Shown: piece by piece, positions 41,726-50,761 of the stretch
Layout of the letters: the number at the start of each line of letters is the position of its first letter
Position numbering within the stretch: position 1 is the first letter of the stretch
Assembly (NCBI GenBank): GCA_022711595.1
Contig: JAKLET010000003.1
Location: 62,001-126,000 of the forward strand
Direction of reading: 5' to 3'
Source: Deltaproteobacteria bacterium
Lineage (GTDB): Bacteria; Desulfobacterota; Syntrophorhabdia; Syntrophorhabdales; Syntrophorhabdaceae
Length of the DNA: 64,000 nt
Translations under genes and position numbers: made by a program
The notes under the pieces: generated by a model
What the model saw: the letters and a program-made list of their open reading frames with translations, nothing else
Told to the model about the DNA's origin: nothing
Database searches by the model: none

Positions 41726-44289
41726 CCCGGTGGGTTGGAAAGAACCATATCGATGACCTTCCGGAGTTGTTCCAGAGAATACGGCTTCGCCACAACGCCG
41801 GAAAACCCAAATCTTTTGTAATCATCAACAATGGGATCATTGACATAACCGCTTGAAACGACAGCTTTTATATTGGGGTTGATAGCGAGGAGGTTCTGCA
41901 TCGCCTCGCGGCCTCCCATACCGCCCGGCACGGTGAGATCGAGTATGACAAGATCGAATGCGCCTCCCGAAGAGAACTCTTTTTTAAAGAGCGCGATAGC
42001 TTCGGCGCCGTCGCGTGCAAACTCCACCTCATACCCTATGTGTTTGAGGATCTGTCCGGCCATGTCCCGGACCTGTTCCTCGTCATCCATATAAAGGATC
42101 TTTTTTCTTTTTTTGGTATATACAGGGGCCTGATTGGGCTCTATGTCCTCCAGCAGGACCCGTGCCGGAAGATAGACGTAAACTGTCGTACCAATACCTT
42201 TTTTGGATTTGACAGTTATATATCCGTGATGGTTCTTGACTATGGAGTAGCAGATCGCCAGGCCCAGGCCCATGCCCTTTTCGCTCCCCATTTCCTTGGT
42301 GGTAAAATAGGGGTCGAAGATGCGTTCGAGTGATTTCTCATCGATACCGGTACCCGTGTCTTCAACGGATATACAGATGTAATTGCCGGGAGGCAGAGGT
42401 ATCCCGTTCGGACGCGCAAGATCGATGTTCTCCGCCCGTATGGTAATGTTTCCCCCCTCGGGCATGGCTTCCCGTGCATTCATGACAAGATTATGGATGA
42501 CCTGCCGTACCTGTCCTTCATCGACTTCGGCCTTGTAAAGATCGTCGGGGATTTCGAAGACACATCGCGTTGTTGAGCCGGCCAGGGTGATATCCACTGC
42601 GTCATAGATAAGTTCATCGAGAACAGTGAGTTTCTTGACCGGTGTGCCTCCCCTGGCAAATGTGAGCAGTTTATATGAAAGGTCTTTGCCCCTGACGGTA
42701 GCCCTCTCTGCTTCGTCAAGTCTTTTCATGGCTTTTTCGTCGGCATTGAGGAGCATTTTCGCGAAGGATATATTGCCGAGGATGACAGCGAGAAGGTTGT
42801 TAAAGTCATGGGCGATGCCGCCCGCAAGAGTGCCGATGGATTCGAGCTTGCGTATCTTCAGGAGTTCATCCTCCATCCTGCGCTGTTCAGTGATATCGCG
42901 GAACACGATGACGACACCTATGAGAGTGGCGTCTTCGCTTCGGATCGGCGAAGCGCTTCTCGATATGAAATGCTCCGTCCCGTAACGGCTTACGAGCGTG
43001 CCCGATATGGAAAGCGAGAGGGCCTGTCCGGTTTCGAGGATAGTCCGGACAGGGTCATTGCCAGCGGCTGTTTCCTGGTCTTTCATCGTGAAAATATCGC
43101 CCAGGGGTTTACCGCGAGCCTCTTCCTGTGAGAATCCGGTGAGCTGTTCGGCCGCCTTGTTGATAAGGATGACCCTGCCGTTCGTATCAATCGTAATGAC
43201 ACCGTCACCGATTGACCTGAGTGTTACCGCAAGCCGCTCCTTTTCCGTGGCGAGGGCTTTTTCCGCCAGAGATCGTATGGCGATCTCGTTTCTTAAGTCC
43301 CCATTGGCCTCGACAAGCCTCTTTTCGCTCTCTTGGAGCAGTTCTTTTGAAACCGTGGTTTCTTTCAGACGGCCCACCATGCTGTTGAAATCTTCCATCA
43401 GTTTTCTGATCTCTCCTGACAGCACCGGTTTCACGGATACATTGAAATCGCCGTCATTGATCTTTTTTGTTGCATCACTTAAACGTGAGATCCCGCGCGA
43501 AAAGTACATGCCGATGGCAAGGGCGATAAAGGAGACCAGGAGGATGCCCATTCCCATAAAGATGAAACCTCTGTCGCGAAAAGAACCGAAAAGGCTCCCG
43601 GCAGTGCCGGTCAGGTTCGTGGCAGTTCTTTTCTGGATAGCCTTTGCTTCGCGGGTGGGACTGGTAAATTCATCAAGGTGGGCAGTGACAAAAACGCTCA
43701 GACGTACCCCGTCGGAGGTCGACTGCGAAAGGGGCACGATGTACATATATTTTTTAGAAACCGTCCCGTTTTCTTCGATCCAATCAAAATAACCACCCGC
43801 AGGTTTGCCGCTTCGGTTTGTCTTGATGATCTCCCAGTATGCAGGGAGAGATTGTTCATATTTTTCTGTACCGGTATTCTCCAGCTTGCGCTCTTTATGG
43901 AAACGTATGACTCCTGTTTTTGTTTCCTGCAGGCCGGTGTACCCCGTTTTGCCTATGCGCTGGACAGCCAGGTTGCGGAATTTTTTATCACGGCGAAGAT
44001 CGTTCAGGGTCATGTAGGAATGTGACTGGAGCGTGAGGTCGAGCTGTGCGGCTATATCATATGCCTTCTGGCGTATCGATGTTTCGCTTATCCTTGTGAG
44101 GAGCGTGGAACTTCTGGCCCAGCCATCCTCATATCCTTCCTGTATGGCCTGCTGTACCTCGTCCTGAAATTTGGTTCCGTATGTTTCGATGAGAATGCTG
44201 AAGATCGCGATGGGAATGAGCCCAGCAATGAGCGTCATGATAAAGAGGCGTGACCCAAAACTTTTCGGGAAAATGCCAGGCAGCTTCAT
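41722..44289 (-). CDS. Membrane hybrid sensor histidine kinase with PAS and receiver domains
   Basis: An 855-residue signalling protein. Order: TM (about 15-35), a periplasmic Cache-like sensing domain (about 40-235), TM (about 242-262), HAMP (about 263-315), a coiled linker, a PAS domain (about 352-470, VTLRSIGDGVITIDTNGRVILINKAAEQLTGFS), HisKA with His494 in GGIAHDFNNLLAVILGN, an ATPase domain with DTGTGI and GMGLGLAICYSIVKNH, and a C-terminal receiver (about 735-855, MDDEEQVRDMAG, DLVILDLTVPGG, VVAKPYSLEQL). This is a typical orphan hybrid kinase; the signal and output partner are unknown. It ends just before the riboswitch promoter. Confidence 0.92.
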   Translation of the reverse strand: MKLPGIFPKSFGSRLFIMTLIAGLIPIAIFSILIETYGTKFQDEVQQAIQEGYEDGWARSSTLLTRISETSIRQKAYDIAAQLDLTLQSHSYMTLNDLRRDKKFRNLAVQRIGKTGYTGLQETKTGVIRFHKERKLENTGTEKYEQSLPAYWEIIKTNRSGKPAGGYFDWIEENGTVSKKYMYIVPLSQSTSDGVRLSVFVTAHLDEFTSPTREAKAIQKRTATNLTGTAGSLFGSFRDRGFIFMGMGILLVSFIALAIGMYFSRGISRLSDATKKINDGDFNVSVKPVLSGEIRKLMEDFNSMVGRLKETTVSKELLQESEKRLVEANGDLRNEIAIRSLAEKALATEKERLAVTLRSIGDGVITIDTNGRVILINKAAEQLTGFSQEEARGKPLGDIFTMKDQETAAGNDPVRTILETGQALSLSISGTLVSRYGTEHFISRSASPIRSEDATLIGVVIVFRDITEQRRMEDELLKIRKLESIGTLAGGIAHDFNNLLAVILGNISFAKMLLNADEKAMKRLDEAERATVRGKDLSYKLLTFARGGTPVKKLTVLDELIYDAVDITLAGSTTRCVFEIPDDLYKAEVDEGQVRQVIHNLVMNAREAMPEGGNITIRAENIDLARPNGIPLPPGNYICISVEDTGTGIDEKSLERIFDPYFTTKEMGSEKGMGLGLAICYSIVKNHHGYITVKSKKGIGTTVYVYLPARVLLEDIEPNQAPVYTKKRKKILYMDDEEQVRDMAGQILKHIGYEVEFARDGAEAIALFKKEFSSGGAFDLVILDLTVPGGMGGREAMQNLLAINPNIKAVVSSGYVNDPIVDDYKRFGFSGVVAKPYSLEQLRKVIDMVLSNPPG

Positions 44290-44395
44290 AATCTCAATAC
44301 ATCCCCCTTAACCATAGTATATAACATTAATACTCATTGCGGGTAAAGTCGATGATTAATGTCACAAGGGACGGGGAAGGCCGTTTTTGTCGGTA

Positions 44396-44734
44396 TTATA
44401 GGAAGAGGGTTTCTTTGTTGTCGGGGGAGTCGACAAAGAAACGTATGATAAGTCCCTTTTCACCTACTGCTTCATATGCCAGCGGTTGCTGGGAATATAT
44501 GCCGTCGAAGACATATGTGTCGTAAAAAAGGTCATAAAAATGAGCGGCATATACAGAACCTGAAGGATCGGGCGTTCCTATCATGTCAAATGCCTTGATG
44601 TCACTTTGGAAATGTGTCTGTTGATAAAGATCGTCGCTGAACGACCGGGCATTTTCGTAATTTGAAAATATCCCGAACACACCGCGTCCAAGGATTGATC
44701 TGTCCATCACCACGAAAAATTCCATAACTGTCAT
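44396..44734 (-). CDS. Small protein of unknown function
   Basis: A 112-residue, probably cytoplasmic protein. AGGAAAG precedes ATG 44734; a second in-frame ATG three codons on is possible. The sequence is aromatic-rich (FFVVMDRSILGRGVFGIFSNYENARSF, AAHFYDLFYDTYVFDGIYSQQP) with no motif I can assign. The first half could be a small alpha/beta domain. It is 107 bp upstream of the sensor kinase on the same strand. Confidence 0.55.
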   Translation of the reverse strand: MTVMEFFVVMDRSILGRGVFGIFSNYENARSFSDDLYQQTHFQSDIKAFDMIGTPDPSGSVYAAHFYDLFYDTYVFDGIYSQQPLAYEAVGEKGLIIRFFVDSPDNKETLFL

Positions 44735-44800
44735 CTTTCCTTTCTTTGCCGGATAAATATAATATTCAATTAATGCAAATGGAAGGAGAAATCAAGTGTT

Positions 44801-44829
44801 TTGACATCTTCTTGTAACCACCCCATAAT
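44801..44829 (+). promoter_or_regulatory. Strong sigma70-type promoter of the SDR gene
   Basis: Perfect TTGACA (44801-44806), 17-bp spacer, CATAAT (44824-44829), about 60 bp before the start codon. Confidence 0.65.
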
Positions 44830-44894
44830 ATGCGGTAGAATAACGACGTTTTTACGGGGAAATTGTTTAAGAGACAGGTTGAAGGAGCTGTTTT

Positions 44895-45632
44895 ATGAGT
44901 CTAAGGGGTAAAACTGCATTGATAACCGGAGCCGGGCAGGGTATCGGAAGGGCCTGCGCAGAGGTTTTTGCCGATAAAGGGGCCACGCTCATTCTTCTCG
45001 ATAAGAACAAAAATACATTGCCCCGCGTCGCGCATGAGCTCGAAGCAGGGGGGGCTGGCGTGGTTTTCAGGGTCATAGACCTGACTCTCACGCAACCCCT
45101 CCTGAAGGTCATTCACGACCTTCTCGCCCTTTCAAGGATCGATATCCTTATCAATAATGCCGGTTTCGACAAGCCCGGTGTGACATCGAAGATCGACAAG
45201 TATGATTATAATGCAGTTCTCTCCATTCATCTCGGTGTGCCCTTCCTGCTTTCAAAACTTCTGCTTCCACACATGCGTGCCAACGGATGGGGCCGAATAG
45301 TAAATGTCAGTTCCATCTACGGGCTCATGGGCGCCAAGGGCGAGGTTGCGTATTCAGCCGCAAAGGCCGGCGTGCTTGGACTGACCAAGACGCTCGCGAG
45401 AGAGGGCGGAAGAGATGGCGTGACGGTGAACGCCGTTGTACCCGGGATGATCCGTACCCCGCCCATCATCAGGATGCCTGACAAATATAAAGACCCCATT
45501 ATCGCCGAGAGTATGCTCGGCAGGATAGGCGAACCCGAAGAGGTGGCCCGCGCAGTTGCCTTTCTGGCCTCCGACGACGCTTCGTATATAACCGGTACGG
45601 AGATCAGGGTGTCAGGAGGGTGGGGTGTTTAA
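44895..45632 (+). CDS. Short-chain dehydrogenase/reductase (FabG-like)
   Basis: A 245-residue NAD(P)-dependent oxidoreductase. The cofactor motif TGAGQGIG (about 11-18), NNAG (about 85-88), catalytic Ser (NVSSIYG, about 136), and YSAAK (Tyr about 149, Lys about 153) are all present, plus the SDR-typical NAVVPGMIRTP and C-terminal SDDASYITGTEIRVSGGWG. It resembles 3-oxoacyl-ACP reductase but the substrate cannot be told from sequence. It has a strong promoter of its own and converges on the DUF362 gene, with a shared hairpin between them. Confidence 0.88.
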   Translation: MSLRGKTALITGAGQGIGRACAEVFADKGATLILLDKNKNTLPRVAHELEAGGAGVVFRVIDLTLTQPLLKVIHDLLALSRIDILINNAGFDKPGVTSKIDKYDYNAVLSIHLGVPFLLSKLLLPHMRANGWGRIVNVSSIYGLMGAKGEVAYSAAKAGVLGLTKTLAREGGRDGVTVNAVVPGMIRTPPIIRMPDKYKDPIIAESMLGRIGEPEEVARAVAFLASDDASYITGTEIRVSGGWGV

Positions 45633-45660
45633 ATAACAGTTTCAGCATTTCAGCCGTTTA

Positions 45661-45726
45661 AAAACCGTTTCAAAGGTATAAAAAAACTGTCAAACTTTAA
45701 ACTTTGAAACTTTTGAACGGTTTTTA
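45661..45726. terminator. Hairpin between convergent SDR and DUF362 genes
   Basis: AAAAACCGTT (45661-45670) pairs with AACGGTTTTT (45717-45726), with further partial pairing inside (TCAAA/TTTGA). A/T tracts on both sides give terminator character in both directions. It lies within a run of TTTCA/GTTTCA phased repeats and touches the DUF362 stop. Confidence 0.55.
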
Positions 45727-47475
45727 GAGGTTTTGCAGTATCTCGTCGAGCATCTTCCCCAGTTTTGTTTCTTCCGTTTCATTGGCGTATTTCGGGCGTT
45801 CTATATCAGGGAAAAGGCCGAAGATCCCATTCATGATCACCTCGGCGTGAGGAGGGCAGCCGGGCAGGTGCTTTCCCGATGAGGCGTTATGCTGTTGGCA
45901 TATGCCCAGGAAGATGTTTGTTTCCAGGGGATCGATCCCCTTCTTTGTCGAAGGGCCCAGGAAGATATTGACCTTTTTTTCGAAAGGCCGGTCAATCACA
46001 GACCTGTTCGGGTCAGAAGGATCGGGTCTTCGAAGCTTGGAGAGGACAAAATGGAGGTACCCCCTGCAGCCCGGACAGGCATCATCTGCGTGGATATCAA
46101 TGTACTTGCCGCCGGAGATGTCGATGAGGGGCTGTTTGAAATTTTTTGCCACATCACCGATGGCGCTGCCGACAACATTGATCTTTTTTTCTTCGATGGG
46201 CCCCAGGCCTTGCATCCATGCGAGAAAAACGGGCGGAGATATCTTTGGTTCAAGCCCCATTGCCCGCATTGCCACTGCGTCTACGGCGACCGGATTGGTA
46301 CCCCCGATAAGGATGTCCATTTTTTTTGGAGTTCCCGATATGGGACCGAAATCCTCAAGCCCGGTAAGACCGTCGACGATGATCAGTTTCGGTTTTACGA
46401 GATGGTGGATATTGACAAGGTTCTGCCAAAGGCCGAAGAAATGTGTCATGTATTTCTCCAGGGGAGGCATGGCGCCCTGGAGGTTTTTGATGCTAAGAGA
46501 TACCGCGGCCGCAAAATGGATCTTCATGACAGGCATGTTTATGATGACGTCAACCTTTTCAAGAATTGCCGGGACCTTGCGTGACGTCATGCGTTTGCCG
46601 CCGGGGACCTGTTTTTCCACGAGCATGCCGGTGTTAAGATCAACAAGGCTTACGCGGTCCGGGTCAAGGGCAACTATCTCATCGTAGCCGTAATGCTGAA
46701 ACATTTTTGTCGTTTCACTGCGGTTGATCGAAGACCCTTCAGTGATGAAGACACGGGATGCCAGGGGGAGCAAAAGATCCACCAGCGCTTTGACGAGGCG
46801 GGTATCCGTGACTATGCCGCCGACGGTCTCCCCATCTTTGAGGCCATGATCGCTCACGATGTTCGGCTTGATCGCAACTGATTGTCCGGGCTTCACGAAC
46901 TTTTTAAGTCCGCCGAGCCGGTCAATAAGATTGGTGAGCCCGTCCTTTATCTCTTCATAAGTTTGTGTTCCGGGTATTTTTTCTATTGCAACCCGTTCCG
47001 TTTTCCGCCAGGCGTGGAAAGGTTTCTTCTTGATCGTTTTTTTCAGGAGCACCGATGCGCTCAGGTCCATCGTTATCATGTCGAAGCCGTCCTGTTTGAA
47101 TGCGCGGGTGGGACGAAAGCCGTAGTCAAGAAAGAAGCGGTATTTTTCGGTATCTTTCTTGACAAGCGAAACGGCAATAAGACTTTCACGGCTGATGAAC
47201 GCGTCCATCATGGCGGCTGAGGGATTTTTGCCTTTCCAGAGGTTCCCGGCGAGCATTTCCTCTACGGTGCTGGTAGTTTTGTCATAAAAGATCCAGCCGA
47301 CGACCCTGTTGTTTCTCACGGCCCTGAACACTTCGATAGATGGTCTTTTTCCCCATTCCTGCCATTTGAAGGTGATGTACCGGTCATCAATGCCCTTTTG
47401 CCGGTAATGGTTTTCAAGAAGCTTTAAAAGAGTGGAGGTGCGCCTGCCTTTCCTGAATGTTACCGATTGTGCCAT
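45724..47475 (-). CDS. GNAT-like domain fused to DUF362 protein
   Basis: A 583-residue cytoplasmic protein. The N-terminal about 150 residues look like a GNAT acetyltransferase fold (VFRAVRNNRVVGWIFYD ... AVSLVKKDTEKYRFFLDYGFRPTRAF). The rest is a DUF362 domain: VAIKPNIVSDHGLKDGETVGGIVTDTRLVKALVDLL, INMPVMKIHFAAAVSLSIKNLQGAMPP, PKLIIVDGLTGLEDFGPISGTPKKMDILIGGTNPVAVDAVAMRAMG. A C-terminal CPGC and a Cys/His cluster (ICQQHNASSGKHLPGCPPH) may bind metal. AGAGGAG lies 9 bp before ATG 47475. DUF362 proteins are widespread in anaerobes but their activity is unknown to me. Confidence 0.8.
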   Translation of the reverse strand: MAQSVTFRKGRRTSTLLKLLENHYRQKGIDDRYITFKWQEWGKRPSIEVFRAVRNNRVVGWIFYDKTTSTVEEMLAGNLWKGKNPSAAMMDAFISRESLIAVSLVKKDTEKYRFFLDYGFRPTRAFKQDGFDMITMDLSASVLLKKTIKKKPFHAWRKTERVAIEKIPGTQTYEEIKDGLTNLIDRLGGLKKFVKPGQSVAIKPNIVSDHGLKDGETVGGIVTDTRLVKALVDLLLPLASRVFITEGSSINRSETTKMFQHYGYDEIVALDPDRVSLVDLNTGMLVEKQVPGGKRMTSRKVPAILEKVDVIINMPVMKIHFAAAVSLSIKNLQGAMPPLEKYMTHFFGLWQNLVNIHHLVKPKLIIVDGLTGLEDFGPISGTPKKMDILIGGTNPVAVDAVAMRAMGLEPKISPPVFLAWMQGLGPIEEKKINVVGSAIGDVAKNFKQPLIDISGGKYIDIHADDACPGCRGYLHFVLSKLRRPDPSDPNRSVIDRPFEKKVNIFLGPSTKKGIDPLETNIFLGICQQHNASSGKHLPGCPPHAEVIMNGIFGLFPDIERPKYANETEETKLGKMLDEILQNL

Positions 47476-47654
47476 CCCTGTGGTCTCCTCTTTAGGCTGA
47501 AGGATGATGCCTGTGCCGGTTCGCTGTCACGGAACATGAAGATTATATCAGTTTATCAGGCGGGTGAAAAGCAGGATTAATGGAACGGAAACAGCAGGCA
47601 GGGAGTAGAAATAGCCGCTCTGCTGCGTATTGATCATTGCCCTGATCACGGGTA

Positions 47655-47852
47655 TCAAACATAGATATCGATGTTTGATCCCAGAAAAGAGGGGCCGGAT
47701 GTGCTTTGCATGATCTGTTCGATGTTCTGCGCGGCTTCCATGATGGCCTGTGCCACCGCCGCCTCCGCCTCCATCCTGTTTTTGGCAATGGACATGGCGG
47801 CATCTGAACGGGCCACAACATAACTGAATATTGATGAAACAGGGTCGATCAT
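47655..47852 (-). CDS. Small YjfB-like putative motility protein
   Basis: A 65-residue protein starting at ATG 47852 (GAGAGAGCT upstream); the frame is open further upstream without support. A single helical segment (SDAAMSIAKNRMEAEAAVAQAIMEAAQNIEQIM) is followed by the short tail SFLGSNIDIYV. The helix plus 'LG.NIDI.V' ending matches my memory of the YjfB_motility family (DUF, putative motility); confidence is moderate. It is divergent from marR. Confidence 0.5.
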   Translation of the reverse strand: MIDPVSSIFSYVVARSDAAMSIAKNRMEAEAAVAQAIMEAAQNIEQIMQSTSGPSFLGSNIDIYV

Positions 47853-47910
47853 AGCTCTCTCTGAAAGTGTTATCGACGGGTATGTAAGAAACTTAATAAA
47901 AATTACCCCG

Positions 47911-47939
47911 TTGACAAGGAACGCAGAACATCGTATACA
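47911..47939 (+). promoter_or_regulatory. Consensus promoter of the marR-acyltransferase operon
   Basis: Perfect TTGACA (47911-47916), 17-bp spacer, TATACA (47934-47939). AT-rich half-palindromic sequence ATATAAACAGTTCATAT follows and could be a MarR operator (weak). Confidence 0.75.
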
Positions 47940-47975
47940 TATAAACAGTTCATATCTAAACAATAAGAGGTGATC

Positions 47976-48470
47976 ATGGGGCTTACGGAGGAACTGGGTC
48001 TCGACCGTCAAATAGATACCGTGGAGCATGAAAGCCTGCTCAATATCGTTTACACCGGAACAATGATAGCCAGGGCGTCATTCAGGTATTTCCAGGGTCA
48101 CAAGTTGACCGACGCACAATTCAACGTGCTCATGCAGCTCAGGTATGCCGGTGAGAAGACCCTTTCACAGGCTGTATTGGGCCGGCGGCTTGTCGTCAAC
48201 AAGGCGGACATGACAGGGATAATAGACAGGCTTGAAAGGCAGGGGCTTGTCAGGCGACAGGCCCATCCAGAGGACAGAAGAGTTAACATGATCGAAATTA
48301 CAGAGAAGGGCGCGCAGGTGGCAGAAGAATTGGAGCCGGGATATTTCGAGGGTGTCAGGCAGTTGATGTCGGGGATACCTCCTGCGGAGCTGAAAAACCT
48401 GAATGGTATTCTTGAGAGAGTGCGCGGCAATATAAGGGGAATACTGGTATCCCGGCCGGAAAAAGGATGA
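47976..48470 (+). CDS. MarR-family transcriptional regulator
   Basis: A 164-residue winged-helix regulator. The core is LTDAQFNVLMQLRYAGEKTLSQAVLGRRLVVNKADMTGIIDRLERQGLVRRQAHPEDRRVNMIEITEKG, the recognition helix and wing of MarR proteins, followed by the dimer helices. ATG 47976 is chosen (AAGAGGTGATC just upstream) over an in-frame GTG two codons earlier. It overlaps the acyltransferase/acyl-ACP synthetase gene by ATGA, so it likely regulates that gene and itself in response to a fatty-acid-like ligand (inference). Confidence 0.88.
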   Translation: MGLTEELGLDRQIDTVEHESLLNIVYTGTMIARASFRYFQGHKLTDAQFNVLMQLRYAGEKTLSQAVLGRRLVVNKADMTGIIDRLERQGLVRRQAHPEDRRVNMIEITEKGAQVAEELEPGYFEGVRQLMSGIPPAELKNLNGILERVRGNIRGILVSRPEKG

Positions 48471-50656
48471 GGTGGAGGGTGAACAAAAAACGCGGGTTAT
48501 TGAGGGCCATATTCGAAGAAGGGGTCAGGACAATATTCAAATTGTACTTCACTCTTTTGCACAGGATCAGGGTTGAGGGACACGAAAGACTTCCCCGCGA
48601 TGTCGACAAGCTTATCGTCATATCGAACCATGCGAGTCTTCTCGACGGGATCATTCTCTGGACTTATATAGACATAGATCTCAAAATACTTGTCAACCGT
48701 GTCAGGGCCAGGGAATTGCTGCTTCGGCCATTTATGCAAAACCGCTATACCGTTCAGATCGACACCATGAACCCCTATTCGCTCAAGGGGATCATCGAAG
48801 AAGTGAACCGCGGCATCGCCCTTCTGGTATTTCCCGAGGGCCGCATCACCGGGACCGGGAATCTCATGAAGATTTATGAGGGTACTGGTTTTGTGGCATA
48901 CAAAACCGGGGCAAGGATACTTCCTGTTCACCTTGGAAACACGTACGAGACGATCTACTCTAAAAAGCGAAAGGGAAGGAAGGTGTTTGCGCCCATCACG
49001 CTGACCATAGGGGAGGTTCGCGCTCCTATTGATGTCGAGCGTTTCCAGCCCCGGGACAGGAAACGCGAAGCTGCCAGGGCGATTTACGAGATGCTCTGTG
49101 AGATGTTCTATGAGGCACACTACCGCCCGTCGACGCTCGGCCGAGAATTCATGCGCATCTGTAAAGAACAGGGTAAAAAAACACTTTTCAAAGATGCCAC
49201 CGGCGCGCAAGTGAGCTATAGAAAAGGCCTCATGGGGGCCCTTGTTCTGGGAAGAAAGTTTTCCGCATTTCCCGTTTCGAACATCGGTGTTTTCCTGCCG
49301 AACCTTGTAGCCACAGCGTTGCTTATTTTCGGGCTCGAGATATACCGGAAGGTGCCGGTACTTCTCAATTATTCCAGCGGCCCCGGCGCGCTTAAGCACG
49401 CGATGGATCTCGCGGATCTGGAGGTGATCGTAACGTCCAGAACGTTTTTGGAACGCATAAAGGTGCAGCCGTCACTTTTTGAAGGAAAACAGGTCGTTTA
49501 TGTCGAGGATCTCAGGCGGACTATAGGCGTTGCAGACAGGATCGGCGGGATTCTCAAAGCCGTATTCCCCGGTACGCTCACGCGGATAGACCCCGGGCAG
49601 CACAGGGAAACGGCAGTTATCCTGTTCACATCAGGGTCTGAAGGGGTACCCAAGGGTGTCTGCCTGTCACATGACAACATAATCGCGAACATCTGGCAGT
49701 CTCTTTCCCGTATTGATGTGGGAGGCGGCGATTATTTTCTCAATGCCCTCCCCATGTTCCACAGTTTCGGACTCACCGTCGGCACCATACTCCCCGTATT
49801 CGCGGGGGCCCGCTCTTTCCTGTACGTCAGTCCCCTCCACTACAGGATCGTACCGGAGATCGCCTATGACGAGGGGTGCACCATATTGATGGGTACCAAT
49901 ACGTTCCTGAGCGGTTACGGCAGGAAGGCCCACCCTTACGATTTCCACGGGATGCGCTACATATTCTGCGGCGCCGAGGCGCTCAGCGATACCGTCTTTG
50001 AACGCTACGCGAAGGTTTTCGGCATTCGTGTCATGTCCGGATACGGCGTGACCGAGTGCGCCCCCGTTGTCTGCATGAACAGCGCTCTCGAACATGAATA
50101 CGGGACTGTAGGCAAGGTGCTCCCCGGTATTGAATACAAGCTGATGCCCGTAGCGGGGATCGACAACAAGGAAGGCCGCTCCGGCCGTCTGTTTGTAAAA
50201 GGCCGCAACATCATGAAGGGGTACCTCAAGAACGAAGCGGCGAACAGGAAGTATCTTGTCGAGGATGAAGGCTGGTATGATACGGGCGATATAGTCGAGG
50301 TCGATGAGAGCGGTTTCGTGAAGATAGTGGGGAGGCTGAAGAGGTTTTCCAAGATAAGCGGCGAGATGATATCTCTGACGGCCGTGGAAGAGGCACTCTC
50401 CGGCCTTTTCGGCGAGCGCAAGGAAACGGCAATAATGGCCGTCTCCGATGAAAGAAAAGGTGAAAAGCTCGTCCTCGTCACGAACAGCAAGGAAGCCGAT
50501 CTTAAAAAGGCCCGTGAAAGGCTGCGCGAGCGCGGCCTGCCCGACCTTGCCTCACCGCGCGAAATTGCCTACATGAGGGAGATCCCCAAGCTTGGTACCG
50601 GCAAGGTGGATTACGTGAAGCTCGGGGAATTCCTGCTTAAAGAAAATGGTCGATGA
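48467..50656 (+). CDS. Bifunctional acyltransferase / acyl-ACP (acyl-CoA) synthetase, Aas-like
   Basis: A 729-residue two-domain enzyme. The N-terminal LPLAT domain (about 15-200) has NHASLLDG (HX4D) and FPEGRITGTGN. The C-terminal adenylating domain (about 230-729) has ILFTSGSEGVPKGVCLSHDN, MSGYGVTECAPVV, GWYDTGDIV and KLGTGKVDYVKLGEF (catalytic Lys). This is the domain order of Aas, which re-acylates lysophospholipids using fatty acid plus ATP and ACP. It is translationally coupled to marR. The start at 48467 or GTG 48479 (after GGTGGAGG) is uncertain. Confidence 0.9.
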   Translation: MRWRVNKKRGLLRAIFEEGVRTIFKLYFTLLHRIRVEGHERLPRDVDKLIVISNHASLLDGIILWTYIDIDLKILVNRVRARELLLRPFMQNRYTVQIDTMNPYSLKGIIEEVNRGIALLVFPEGRITGTGNLMKIYEGTGFVAYKTGARILPVHLGNTYETIYSKKRKGRKVFAPITLTIGEVRAPIDVERFQPRDRKREAARAIYEMLCEMFYEAHYRPSTLGREFMRICKEQGKKTLFKDATGAQVSYRKGLMGALVLGRKFSAFPVSNIGVFLPNLVATALLIFGLEIYRKVPVLLNYSSGPGALKHAMDLADLEVIVTSRTFLERIKVQPSLFEGKQVVYVEDLRRTIGVADRIGGILKAVFPGTLTRIDPGQHRETAVILFTSGSEGVPKGVCLSHDNIIANIWQSLSRIDVGGGDYFLNALPMFHSFGLTVGTILPVFAGARSFLYVSPLHYRIVPEIAYDEGCTILMGTNTFLSGYGRKAHPYDFHGMRYIFCGAEALSDTVFERYAKVFGIRVMSGYGVTECAPVVCMNSALEHEYGTVGKVLPGIEYKLMPVAGIDNKEGRSGRLFVKGRNIMKGYLKNEAANRKYLVEDEGWYDTGDIVEVDESGFVKIVGRLKRFSKISGEMISLTAVEEALSGLFGERKETAIMAVSDERKGEKLVLVTNSKEADLKKARERLRERGLPDLASPREIAYMREIPKLGTGKVDYVKLGEFLLKENGR

Positions 50657-50761
50657 CCAGATCTCAATAACCGAACATAGAGATAATGACCAATGACCGG
50701 ATAAACCAAATGAACAAGGCTGCCATGATACCGGGAGATGCCGCTCTTTAATTGGTAATTG

